Under the pieces are notes generated by a model. That model was not told the origin of the DNA and did not search any database. It saw only the letters and a program-made list of their open reading frames with translations. A program made the position numbers and the translations under genes. A stretch of 64,000 nt of DNA, taken from NCBI GenBank assembly GCA_022842185.1, contig JALHQB010000013.1, positions 1 to 64,000 of the forward strand, read 5' to 3'. The stretch comes from Acetobacteraceae bacterium (GTDB lineage Bacteria > Pseudomonadota > Alphaproteobacteria > Acetobacterales > Acetobacteraceae). The number at the start of each line of letters is the position of its first letter. Position 1 is the stretch's first letter. This document shows, piece by piece, positions 8,685 to 18,335 of the stretch.

Positions 8685-8755
8685 TTGCCTGGCCGCATGC
8701 GGCCAGGCGCGTGAAGATGCCCGCTCAAACCAAGGCATCGAGCGTCTTGCGCAGG
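8685..8755 (+). repeat. Family-1 intergenic palindrome, copy B
   Basis: A perfect 22-base palindrome at 8687-8708 followed by GCGTGAAGATGC and CCGCTCAAACCAAGG. Upstream, 8654-8680 holds a diverged copy of the GCAGAGCGC arm with its own short stem. It lies between the convergent PLP-enzyme and rsgA genes. Confidence 0.7.
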
Positions 8756-8777
8756 ACGCTCCAAGTGTCGCGAGGGT

Positions 8778-9866
8778 TCAGCCCTCCGGGTCCAGCAGAT
8801 CCTTCTTCGTCGAACGATACGCCCGCTGCAACGACGCCAGCCGACGGCGTTCGACCTCCTGCGCCATGCGGTCCTTTGTCACGCCCAGCGCCGCCAGTTC
8901 CCGGCTCAGCTTCTGGAAATGCGCCCATCGTTCGGCATCGAGCAGGCCGGAATCCAGCGCGCCACGCACCGCGCAGCCGGGTTCGGTGTCGTGTCCGCAG
9001 TCGCGAAACCGGCAATCCTGGGCGAGCCGCTCAATGTCCTCGAACACCGTGCTGAGCCCCGCATCGGCATCGATCAGGCCGACTTCGCGGATGCCCGGCG
9101 TGTCCAGGATCAACCCGCCGCCAGGCAGCAGGATCAGCTGGCGATGGCTGGTGGTGTGACGGCCCCGCGCATCCGCCGCGCGGATGTCCTGGGTCGCCAT
9201 CCGCTCCTCGCCCAGCAGGGCGTTGACCAGCGTCGATTTCCCGACGCCCGAGGAGCCGATCAGCACACAGGTCTCACCCGGCGTGATGTGTTCCATCAGG
9301 CTGCCGAGCCCGACACCCTGGCGCACGGAGACGATGATCACGGGGCAGCCGGCCGCCAGGGTGGCGATCTCCGCGGCCTGGACCTCGGGTTGATCGGACA
9401 GGTCGGCCTTGGTCAGCACCACCACGGGCCGCGCGCCGCTCTGCCAGGCAGCGGCGAGGAAGCGTTCGAGCCGGCGCGGATTGAGATCGGCGTTCAGCGA
9501 GGTGACGACGAAAACGACGTCGATATTGGCGGCGATGACCTGCAGGGTCTGCACGCTGTCGGCCGCCCGACGCACGAAGGCCGTGCGGCGAGGCAGGACG
9601 GCATGGAGGGTGGCGGTACCGGCGCCGGCATTGGCCGACAGAGCCACCCAGTCGCCGGCGGCGGGATGGCCCGCCTCCCGGGCCTCGTGACGCAGGCGCC
9701 CAGACAGCCTGGCGCTCAGGACGCCGACATCGGTGGCCACCAGGTTTTCCAGGCGCTGCTGGACGATGATGCGCCCGGGGGTGTAGCCGGCGCGCGCATG
9801 CGGCTCGAACGCCAGCCGCAACGCATCCGACCACCCATACTGCTCGATCAAAACTGGCACCCTCAC
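8778..9866 (-). CDS. rsgA: Ribosome small-subunit-dependent GTPase A
   Basis: Late 30S-subunit maturation GTPase. The protein has an N-terminal OB fold, then a circularly permuted GTPase core in which VVLTKADL (G4) precedes GSSGVGKSTLVN (G1) and LDTPGIRE (G3). A C-terminal zinc module follows (CRFRDCGHDTEPGC: Cys, Cys, His, Cys ligands). The start is uncertain: a GTG at 9866 is used because upstream sequence (9881-9937) looks like an intergenic repeat. An ATG at 9947 would extend the frame through that repeat, and neither start has a convincing SD. From 9866 the length is 362 residues, normal for RsgA. Confidence 0.9.
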   Translation of the reverse strand: MRVPVLIEQYGWSDALRLAFEPHARAGYTPGRIIVQQRLENLVATDVGVLSARLSGRLRHEAREAGHPAAGDWVALSANAGAGTATLHAVLPRRTAFVRRAADSVQTLQVIAANIDVVFVVTSLNADLNPRRLERFLAAAWQSGARPVVVLTKADLSDQPEVQAAEIATLAAGCPVIIVSVRQGVGLGSLMEHITPGETCVLIGSSGVGKSTLVNALLGEERMATQDIRAADARGRHTTSHRQLILLPGGGLILDTPGIREVGLIDADAGLSTVFEDIERLAQDCRFRDCGHDTEPGCAVRGALDSGLLDAERWAHFQKLSRELAALGVTKDRMAQEVERRRLASLQRAYRSTKKDLLDPEG

Positions 9867-9880
9867 AAGGAGGGAGCACC

Positions 9881-9937
9881 CTAAAGCAGATCGCCCTGAG
9901 TGTACGCAGTCAGGCGGGTGAGAACGCTCGATCCGGT
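9881..9937 (+). repeat. Family-1 intergenic palindrome, copy G (diverged)
   Basis: CTAAAGCAGATCGCCCTGA, a 10-base spacer, then TCAGGCGGGTGAGAACGCTCGATC. The right half aligns with copy D (gtcaggcgcgggacgatgctcgatc). This copy lies just upstream of rsgA. Confidence 0.45.
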
Positions 9938-9959
9938 GCCGTCGCATCTGCGGCCATCA

Positions 9960-9983
9960 CGCTCTCAACACGGGCTGAGAGCG
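9960..9983 (-). terminator. Hairpin after the DUF6973-like gene
   Basis: CGCTCTCA (9960-9967) pairs with TGAGAGCG (9976-9983) around an 8-base loop, about 95 bases beyond the minus-strand stop at 10078. No T-run on the transcribed strand. Confidence 0.4.
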
Positions 9984-10077
9984 TTTCGCGCCGGGTGTGT
10001 TGGAACCCGACCTCAGCGGGGGCATGGCCCGGGCAGCCTGATGGGTGAATCAAAGGCGCCGCCGCAGGCGGCCCGCG

Positions 10078-10611
10078 TCACCGCCCGAAGGTCAGCGACC
10101 GCGTCGGCACCAGCTTGTCGCCGTCATTGTGATCCAGCACGCGAAGCCGGCCTTGCAGGAAGGCGTCCAGCGTCGCGACCTGCAGGTCCGCATCGGATGC
10201 CGCCTTCATCCGCGTCCCGATCTCGAGCCCGACGGCATTGTTGTGCAGGTCCATCCGCGAGGCGGGCGTTCCCCAGTCGGCGTTCATCTCATGCGCCACC
10301 AGCACGTCCATCGCATCGGTGTAGCCGATGTCGCGCGCCAGCATGGCGGCGAGGTAGCAGTGCCGCAGCGCATCCGCGGGCCCTTCCTGGGCGCGGGAGG
10401 CGTAGGCGACGGCCTCGGCTTGCGGACCCTCCATGTCGGAGGTGAAGGCGTAGGACACGTTGCGCGACCAGCGCGTCGCTTCATCCTTCGCGGCCATCAA
10501 CTGCGGCAGGCTGGTCGCCTTGCTGACGATGGTCGCCACTTCGGCGAGGTTGCTGCCCCGCTTGCCGAGGGCTTCGTTGGCGAGGGCGACGAGGTCTTCC
10601 ATGAACGACAT
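10078..10611 (-). CDS. DUF6973-like protein of unknown function
   Basis: 177 residues. The centre, DALRHCYLAAMLARDIG then AHEMNADWG and SRMDLHNNAVGLEIG, matches the pattern of DUF6973-type domains (His-rich helix, HE, MDLxNNxxG), sometimes found in toxin-like proteins. I infer a possible enzyme or binding fold with His and Asn/Asp active residues, but no function is established. No signal peptide or membrane segment. ATG at 10611 has GGAG 8 bases upstream. It is transcribed alone, after the convincing terminator of glnA. Confidence 0.6.
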   Translation of the reverse strand: MSFMEDLVALANEALGKRGSNLAEVATIVSKATSLPQLMAAKDEATRWSRNVSYAFTSDMEGPQAEAVAYASRAQEGPADALRHCYLAAMLARDIGYTDAMDVLVAHEMNADWGTPASRMDLHNNAVGLEIGTRMKAASDADLQVATLDAFLQGRLRVLDHNDGDKLVPTRSLTFGR

Positions 10612-10728
10612 TGGTGCTGGTCTCCGTGCGACAGCGTTGATGGCGCGCTGTCTAGGACCGGTCGGACGTTACGAACAGGAAGCGTTTCACCATCGCGGGC
10701 CGGCGTGAGACCTGGATCACAGGCGACG

Positions 10729-10762
10729 AAAAAAGGGCCCCGCGCGATGCGCGAGGCCCCTT
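10729..10762 (-). terminator. Intrinsic terminator of glnA
   Basis: On the minus strand a 14-bp stem (with one T-G and one G-T pair) closed by a 3-base ATC loop runs into a run of Ts (A-run 10729-10734 on the plus strand). It begins 23 bases after the glnA stop codon. This is the best textbook Rho-independent terminator in the window. Confidence 0.85.
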
Positions 10763-10785
10763 CGAAGCGTCCGATCCGGATGGGA

Positions 10786-12225
<1,440 letters not shown>

Positions 12226-12425
12226 GATGTGCGGTCCTGTTGCCTGACTGCGAAAACCCGAAACCTTGATCCGTGCCGCGGCTTCGGAACCCGCGGCATG
12301 GCCCGGCGTGCGGGGCGGTGCGGCCGATGCCGCGCCATCCCCGTGTTCCAGCCCGACCGGCGCGCAGGCGCCGTCGTCGAACCAGGCACCGCCCCCCGCC
12401 AGGGGAAGGGCGGCGTAGCGCGCGG

Positions 12426-13111
<686 letters not shown>

Positions 13112-14308
13112 ATGCAGCCGCAGAACGCGCTTCTCTCCGCCACCGGCACCACGATCTTCACGGTCATGTCGGCCCTGGCGAACCAGCACCAGGCCATCAA
13201 TCTCGGCCAGGGCTTTCCCGATTACGATGGGCCGGAGGACGTGGTGCGCGCCGCCGCCGATGCGCTGCTGGACGGCCGCAACCAATATCCGCCGATGACC
13301 GGCCTGCCGGAACTGCGCCAAGCCGTCTCCGCCCATGCCAAGCGGTTCTACGGCATCGATGCCGACCCGAATGCCGAGGTCATCGTCACCTCGGGCGCCA
13401 CGGAGGCCATCACCGCCTGTCTGATGGCGGTGCTGAACCCCGGCGACGAATGCGTGCTGATCGAACCGCTGTACGACACCTACCTGCCGGTGGTGAAGCT
13501 GTTGGGCGCGATCCCGAAGCTGGTGCGCCTGTCCCCGCCGCACTGGGAATTGCCGCGTGCCGAACTGGCCGCCGCCTTCGGCCCCAAGACCAAGGCGATC
13601 CTGTTCAACACGCCGATGAACCCGACCGGCAAGGTGTTCACAGCCGCCGAACTCGCCTTCATCGCCGACCTGATCGCCCGTCACGATTGCTACGCGATCT
13701 GCGACGAGGTGTATGAGCACCTGACCTTCGATGGCTGGAAGCACATCCCGCTTATGACCCTGCCGGGCATGCGCGAACGCTGCATGCGCATCGGCTCCGC
13801 CGGCAAGACATTCAGCCTGACAGGGTGGAAGGTCGGCTACATCACCTGTGACAAGTCGCTCGCGGGCAATGTGACGAAGGCGCACCAGAACCTGACCTTC
13901 ACCACGCCCCCCAATCTTCAGCGCGGCGTGGCGGTGGGGCTGATGAAGGATGACGCGTATTTCGCCGGCCTTTCGTCCCATCTGGAGCACAAGCGGGACC
14001 GGCTGGCCGCGGGCCTCGCACGGCTGGGCTTCGGCGTGCTGGAGACCAAGGGGACCTATTTCATCACCACCGATGTCCGCCCGCTGGGCTGGAACGGCGA
14101 TGACGTGTCCTTCTGCCGCACGCTGACCGAGGAAGCCAAGGTCACGGCGATCCCGAACACCGCCTTCTACGCCACCGAAGGCGCGCCCAACCACTATGTC
14201 CGCTTCGCCTTCTGCAAGGGCGATGCGCTGCTGGACCAGGCGCTGGCGCGGATGGAGGCGTGGCTGGCCGCGCGGGGGCGCGCACCGATGGCGGCTGTCG
14301 GCGGCTGA
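13112..14308 (+). CDS. Class I/II pyridoxal-phosphate aminotransferase
   Basis: 398 residues of fold type I. Seen: INLGQGFPDYDGPEDV at the N-terminus, VTSGATEAI, NTPMNPTGKVF, CDEVYEHLTFDG, and SAGKTFSLTGWKVGY with the PLP Lys. The sequence most resembles the methionine / kynurenine aminotransferase branch (YbdL/KAT-like), so transamination of Met, Phe or kynurenine-type substrates is likely; exact specificity is not visible. ATG at 13112 has GAGG 4 bases upstream. It is divergent from glnB-glnA. A GC-rich hairpin follows. Confidence 0.88.
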   Translation: MQPQNALLSATGTTIFTVMSALANQHQAINLGQGFPDYDGPEDVVRAAADALLDGRNQYPPMTGLPELRQAVSAHAKRFYGIDADPNAEVIVTSGATEAITACLMAVLNPGDECVLIEPLYDTYLPVVKLLGAIPKLVRLSPPHWELPRAELAAAFGPKTKAILFNTPMNPTGKVFTAAELAFIADLIARHDCYAICDEVYEHLTFDGWKHIPLMTLPGMRERCMRIGSAGKTFSLTGWKVGYITCDKSLAGNVTKAHQNLTFTTPPNLQRGVAVGLMKDDAYFAGLSSHLEHKRDRLAAGLARLGFGVLETKGTYFITTDVRPLGWNGDDVSFCRTLTEEAKVTAIPNTAFYATEGAPNHYVRFAFCKGDALLDQALARMEAWLAARGRAPMAAVGG

Positions 14309-14319
14309 ACGCGAGAGAA

Positions 14320-14345
14320 GGCGCCCGCCGCGATCGGCGGGCGCC
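14320..14345 (+). terminator. Bidirectional GC-rich hairpin between convergent genes
   Basis: GGCGCCCGCC (14320-14329) is perfectly complementary to GGCGGGCGCC (14336-14345) with a 6-base loop. It lies between the aminotransferase stop (14308) and the DUF3297 gene stop (14352). No T-run on either strand. Confidence 0.55.
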
Positions 14346-14351
14346 GGCCGG

Positions 14352-14606
14352 TCAGGCGCCCGGCGTTTCCGGCGTGCGGATATAGGCCTCGACCGTCCCG
14401 GTCAGCTTCAGCGTCAGCGGCTTGCCGCGGCGGTCCACCGCCTTGCCCATGCTGACCCGCACCCAGCCTTCGGAGATGCAGTACTCCTCGACATTGGTCT
14501 TTTCCTCCCCGCGGAAGCGGATGCCCACGCCGCGCTGCAGTAGCTCCTCATTGAAGAAGGGGCTCGAAGGATCGGTCGAGAGCCGGTCGGGAAGCGTGTC
14601 GGCCAT
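14352..14606 (-). CDS. DUF3297 family protein
   Basis: 84 residues matching the DUF3297 pattern almost end to end: MADTLPDRLSTDPSSPFFNEELL, GVGIRFRGEEKTNVEEYCISEGWVRV, KAVDRRGKPLTLKLTGTVEA. The family is small, soluble, widespread in Alphaproteobacteria, and of unknown function (a possible glutathione-related role has been suggested for similar proteins, which I cannot support). AGAGG lies 9 bases before the ATG. Confidence 0.85.
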   Translation of the reverse strand: MADTLPDRLSTDPSSPFFNEELLQRGVGIRFRGEEKTNVEEYCISEGWVRVSMGKAVDRRGKPLTLKLTGTVEAYIRTPETPGA

Positions 14607-14756
14607 GGGGTGTTGCCTCTGCGATTGACGGCCGCCGGACCTGTCCGGCGCGGAGCGGCGTGCCGACCATGCCGCCGGCGCAATCCGCTCAATACTGTTG
14701 ATGGAACAAGCGTCCTGCTGCGCCCGACGGGTGACGACCGGGCGCAGCCCGCTCTA

Positions 14757-14820
14757 CACCTTGGTTTGAGCGAGCATCTTCACGCGCCCGACTGATTCCA
14801 GGCAGGCGCGACCTGCTCTA
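14757..14820 (-). repeat. Family-1 intergenic palindrome, copy C
   Basis: Read on the minus strand: TAGAGCAGGTCGCGCCTG, an imperfect stem (gcgcctgcctggaatcagtcgggcgc), then GCGTGAAGATGCTCGCTCAAACCAAGG. A second half-copy (CTGCGCCCG ... CGGGCGCAG, then GCTCTA) lies immediately to the left at about 14717-14756. It lies between the lysR-type gene and the DUF3297 gene, both on the minus strand. Confidence 0.7.
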
Positions 14821-14858
14821 AGCCAGCTTGCCGCCAAAGCCAAGAAGGCCGGCGCCAA

Positions 14859-15737
14859 TCACGGCGCTTCCATCGCCGCCTGGTCCACCAGCCATCCGCG
14901 CAGCGCCGCCATCGCCGCGGTTTCTGGCCGCGCCTGCAACCTGGTCAGCCAATAGGCACCGAGCGTGACCTCAGCCGCGAAGGGCCGCACCAGCCGCCCC
15001 TGGCGCAGATCGCGGTCGAACATGCGGGCGGGCAGCAGGCCGACGCCGGCGCCCTGCGCCGCCGCATCAGCCATCGCCAGGGACGAATCGAACACCAAGC
15101 CGCGAATGGTCGGCGCGGCGATCCCGGCTGCCGCACACCAGCTCTCCCATTCATCCACGCGATAGGACCGCAGCAATGTCTCGCCGAGCAGGTCGGCGGG
15201 GCCGCGCAGCCGCCTTGCGACCTCCGGCGCGCAGAGCGGGCACAGCGGCGCGGCCAGGATGCGCGTGGCCGCGGTGCCGTGCCAGGCGCCGTCGCCGAAG
15301 CGGATCGCGGCGTCCAGCCCCTCGCCGGCAAGATCCACGCGGTTGTTGTTGGTCAGCAGCCGCAGGTCGATGAAGGGGTGGGCGGCGCGGAAGCCGGGCA
15401 GTCGCGGCAACAGCCAGCCGGTGACGAAGGTGCTGACGGCCCCAAGGGTCAGGATTTCCTGCGGACGCCCCCCCTGGAAGCGGTTCAGCGTCGTCCCGAT
15501 GCGGCGGAAGGCGTCGGTCAGCACCGGCAGCAGGGCCTCGCCTTCCTCGGTCAGTGCCAGGCCGCGCGGCAGGCGGCGGAACAGCCTCACCGCCAGGATG
15601 TCCTCCAGCCCCTTCACTTGGTGGCTGACCGCGGCCTGCGTTACGCGCAGTTCAAGGCCAGCCCGGGTGAAGCTGAGGTGGCGGGCGGCGGCCTCGAAGG
15701 CCCGCAGCGCGTTGAGGGGCAGCGGCGGCAGGGTCAT
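14859..15737 (-). CDS. AmpR/GcvA-type LysR regulator of the adjacent beta-lactamase
   Basis: 292 residues. The N-terminal winged helix reads LPLNALRAFEAAARHLSFTRAGLELRVTQAAVSHQVKGLEDIL, the hallmark of the GcvA/AmpR branch of LysR regulators. A LysR substrate-binding domain follows. It is divergently paired with a class A beta-lactamase, the same layout as ampR-bla, penR-penA and L2 systems, where the regulator senses cell-wall muropeptides; that mode is inferred. ATG at 15737 gives the standard family start; the SD is weak. Autorepression from the shared 104-bp intergenic region is expected. Confidence 0.88.
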   Translation of the reverse strand: MTLPPLPLNALRAFEAAARHLSFTRAGLELRVTQAAVSHQVKGLEDILAVRLFRRLPRGLALTEEGEALLPVLTDAFRRIGTTLNRFQGGRPQEILTLGAVSTFVTGWLLPRLPGFRAAHPFIDLRLLTNNNRVDLAGEGLDAAIRFGDGAWHGTAATRILAAPLCPLCAPEVARRLRGPADLLGETLLRSYRVDEWESWCAAAGIAAPTIRGLVFDSSLAMADAAAQGAGVGLLPARMFDRDLRQGRLVRPFAAEVTLGAYWLTRLQARPETAAMAALRGWLVDQAAMEAP

Positions 15738-15746
15738 GGCACTGGC

Positions 15747-15760
15747 ATTAGAAAATCTAG
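15747..15760 (+). promoter_or_regulatory. Candidate AmpR-type operator in the regulator/beta-lactamase gap
   Basis: The dyad TTAGAAAATCTAG (15748-15760) is the only A+T-rich inverted repeat in the 104-bp divergent gap. It sits upstream of a possible beta-lactamase -35 (TTGGCA, 15766-15771). LysR-type regulators bind short interrupted dyads like this. No footprint data; position and symmetry are the only evidence. Confidence 0.4.
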
Positions 15761-15841
15761 GGGCTTTGGCAAGGATTGATCGTTTGTGGTGACCCGCGCC
15801 GCCGGCCATGTCTCCGCCCACCACCAACGAAGGACGAGGAC

Positions 15842-16723
15842 ATGATCGGCAGACGACACGGCATCATCGGCGCGGCGGCCGCCTTCGCGCTGGGGCACGC
15901 GGCACGTGCCGCCGCCGCGGCGGGCCTCGACGCCCTGCCGGCCGAATTCGCGCGCATCGAGTCTGCGTTCGGTGGCCGGCTCGGCGTCGGCGTCCTGGAT
16001 ACCGCCACGGGGCGCGAAGCGGGGCACCGCCTGGCTGAACGCTTTCCGATGTGCAGCACCTTCAAGGCGCCCCTGGCTGCGGCGGTGCTGGCGCGGGTCG
16101 ATGCCGGGCAGGAACGGCTCGACCGGCGCATCCGCATCGAACGATCCGACCTCATCGCCTGGTCCCCGGTTACCGAGAGGCGTGTGGGCGAGGAGGGCAT
16201 GACGGTCGCGGAACTCTGCGACGCGACCATGACCATCAGCGACAATGCCGCGGCCAACCTTCTGCTTGCGACCATCGGTGGGCCGGCGGGGCTGACCGCC
16301 TGGCTGCGCCGCACCGGGGATGAGGTGACGCGGCTGGACCGCGTCGAACCGGCGCTCAACGAGGCAACGCCCGGCGACCCGCGCGATACGTCGACACCCG
16401 GCGCCATGGCGGCGACGCTGCGGCGCCTGGCACTGGGCGATGCCCTGTCACCGGCGAGCCGCACCCTGTTCGTCGGTTGGCTGCGGGCCAATCGGACCGG
16501 GGATGCGCGCCTGCGTGCCGGGTTGCCGGCGGGCTGGCAGGTGGGCGACCGCACCGGCACCGGGTCACGCGCCACGAGCAACGTGATCGGCGTGATGTGG
16601 CCGCCGGCCGGGCGGCCGCCGCTGGTGGTGACCGCCTTCCTGACCGACGGGTCGCCGCAGGCGGCGCGGCGCGATGGCGCCCTGGCCGCGGTGGGCGCTG
16701 CCGTGACGCGCGCCATGACCTGA
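15842..16723 (+). CDS. Class A serine beta-lactamase
   Basis: 293 residues. Catalytic motifs in own numbering: CSTFK 71-75 (nucleophile Ser72, Lys75), SDN 133-135, EPALN 169-173 (general base Glu169), and RTG 237-239 where most class A enzymes have KTG. The Arg at the Ambler 234 position recalls carbenicillinase-type enzymes. Cys71 equals Ambler Cys69, but no partner Cys exists at 238, so the disulfide of KPC/SME-type carbapenemases is absent. The N-terminus MIGRRHGIIGAAAAF looks like a Tat-type signal, so export to the periplasm is likely. ATG at 15842 has AAGGA 8 bases upstream. It is divergent from an AmpR-type regulator and probably inducible. Confidence 0.9.
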   Translation: MIGRRHGIIGAAAAFALGHAARAAAAAGLDALPAEFARIESAFGGRLGVGVLDTATGREAGHRLAERFPMCSTFKAPLAAAVLARVDAGQERLDRRIRIERSDLIAWSPVTERRVGEEGMTVAELCDATMTISDNAAANLLLATIGGPAGLTAWLRRTGDEVTRLDRVEPALNEATPGDPRDTSTPGAMAATLRRLALGDALSPASRTLFVGWLRANRTGDARLRAGLPAGWQVGDRTGTGSRATSNVIGVMWPPAGRPPLVVTAFLTDGSPQAARRDGALAAVGAAVTRAMT

Positions 16724-16848
16724 GTGTCTGTCTGATACGTCCGGCACCGGCTCGGACCCCCCCCCCGCCACCCGCGTCAGTATCCTGGCATGGATGGCCG
16801 GGCCGATGCCGGTCCTTCCAAACGGGCTCTGAACGCCGGGCCGCGCAA

Positions 16849-18108
16849 TCAGGCCGCGATGGTCGCCCCATCGCGCGCCATCAGCGCCAGCCCTTCGGCC
16901 ACGGAGACGAATTCGCCGCCCGAGACGATCCGACCGGCGCCGAAGCGGTCCTCGAACAGGCGGCGCACCGCCGGCACCAGGGAGGTGCCGCCGGTCAGGA
17001 ACACCCGGTCCACCGCCGCCGCATCCAGCCCTGCATCGACCAGCGCCGCATCCACGGCCGCGCCGATGCGGCGCAATTCGGGGTCGATCCAGGTCTCGAA
17101 ATCGCGCCGCGCGATCTCGGCCTTCAGGCCGAAATCCCCATGCGCGAAGTCGAGCGTCGCGGCCTCGTTGCCCGACAGCGCCGCCTTTACACCCGACACG
17201 GCGCGGTACAGCGCATAGCCGGCGTCATCCTCGATCAATTGGATCAGCTGGTGCAGCCGCTCGGGGTGGTCGGCGGTGCGCGCCACGGCGGCGATGTCGC
17301 GCAGCGTGCGTGGTGCGCGCATCATCGAAAGCTGGTTCCAGCGCGCGAAGGATGCGTACCAGGCCGGCGGCACCGGCAGTGGTTCGCCACCCATGATGGA
17401 ATAGGCCGTGCCCTTACCCAGCAGCGGGGAGACGACATTGTCGATGATGCGGTAGTCGAAGGCATCGCCGGCGATGCCCACGCCGGCATGGCCCAGCGCC
17501 GTCACGCGCCGCGGCGGACCGGGGTCGAACCGCAGCACCGAGAAGTCGGATGTGCCGCCGCCGAAATCCGCCACCAGCACGGTCGCGGCCTGCTCGAGGT
17601 CGCGGGCGAAGCGATGGCCGGCGGCCGCCGGTTCCAACCCGACCCCGACCTGCGGCAGCCCGGCCTCGGCGAATGCCCCGCGCAAGCGTGTCTCGCCAAA
17701 GCCGTCATCGGCGCGTTCGCCGACGAAACGCACCGGCCGGCCGACCGTCACCCGCGCATCCGCGAGTTCGGCGGCGAAGGGGCCGAGCAGCTTGCGCAGG
17801 AAGACCGCGACGAGCCCTTCCAGGCCCCAGGCGCGGCCGAAGATGCGCGTCTCGGTAAAGCTGCGCTGCGCAAGATAGGATTTCATCGACATGATCAGCC
17901 GACTCTCAAGCGGTTCCTCGAGATAGGCGTCGATCGCCGCCGGCCCGGCGGCGTTGTGGGGGCGGCCATCGGCACCGGCCCAGAAGCACAGCACCGAGCG
18001 GAAGACGTCGCCGGTCGCATGGCGAAGTGTGCGCACCGAACCGTCGGCGCCGACGATGGCGACCACACTGTTGGTCGTGCCGAAATCGATACCGATGGCG
18101 GGGCGCAT
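16849..18108 (-). CDS. YegD-like Hsp70-family ATPase
   Basis: 419 residues comprising only the actin/Hsp70 ATPase fold: GIDFGTTNSVVAIV (phosphate 1) at the N-terminus, VLVADFGGGTSDFSVLRF (phosphate 2) near 190-207, and RVFLTGGTSLVPAVRRLFEDRFG (adenosine) near 375-397. The substrate-binding and lid domains of DnaK are missing, and the length matches the YegD group. The cellular role of YegD is not established; a specialised chaperone or cytoskeletal ATPase is possible. ATG at 18108 fits the family start, with no clear SD. It is transcribed alone; a C10 tract (16757-16766) lies past its 3' end. Confidence 0.85.
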   Translation of the reverse strand: MRPAIGIDFGTTNSVVAIVGADGSVRTLRHATGDVFRSVLCFWAGADGRPHNAAGPAAIDAYLEEPLESRLIMSMKSYLAQRSFTETRIFGRAWGLEGLVAVFLRKLLGPFAAELADARVTVGRPVRFVGERADDGFGETRLRGAFAEAGLPQVGVGLEPAAAGHRFARDLEQAATVLVADFGGGTSDFSVLRFDPGPPRRVTALGHAGVGIAGDAFDYRIIDNVVSPLLGKGTAYSIMGGEPLPVPPAWYASFARWNQLSMMRAPRTLRDIAAVARTADHPERLHQLIQLIEDDAGYALYRAVSGVKAALSGNEAATLDFAHGDFGLKAEIARRDFETWIDPELRRIGAAVDAALVDAGLDAAAVDRVFLTGGTSLVPAVRRLFEDRFGAGRIVSGGEFVSVAEGLALMARDGATIAA

Positions 18109-18293
18109 GGGGAACCGGTCCGGGAGGGGGGCGCGCCTTGAAGCCGGTTTGGGGCCGGATGGCAAGTTGCTCGCCGGGACCAGGCGCATCCTTCGTAAAG
18201 CGGTATGGTCAGATCGTCACAATAGGACAGTTCGAAGCCCCGGATCTCCGTAGCCTTTGGGCGGTCACCCTTAGCGACGACGCAAGGCGCGTC

Positions 18294-18313
18294 GCGCCGG
18301 TATGTCCCGGCGC
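18294..18313 (-). terminator. Hairpin after the GH130 gene
   Basis: GCGCCGG (18294-18300) pairs with CCGGCGC (18307-18313) around TATGTC, 23 bases beyond the minus-strand stop at 18336. The rest of 18109-18335 holds no gene. Confidence 0.4.
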
Positions 18314-18335
18314 CCGAGCGGGGGCGCTCCTGGGT

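Noticed and set aside
15842-16723. Carbapenemase of KPC/SME type suggested by Cys next to the active Ser
   Set aside because: The partner Cys at Ambler 238 is Gly here and the KTG Lys is Arg.
16757-16766. C10 homopolymer as a phase-variation switch
   Set aside because: It lies in a gap between two gene ends, outside any promoter or coding sequence I can identify.
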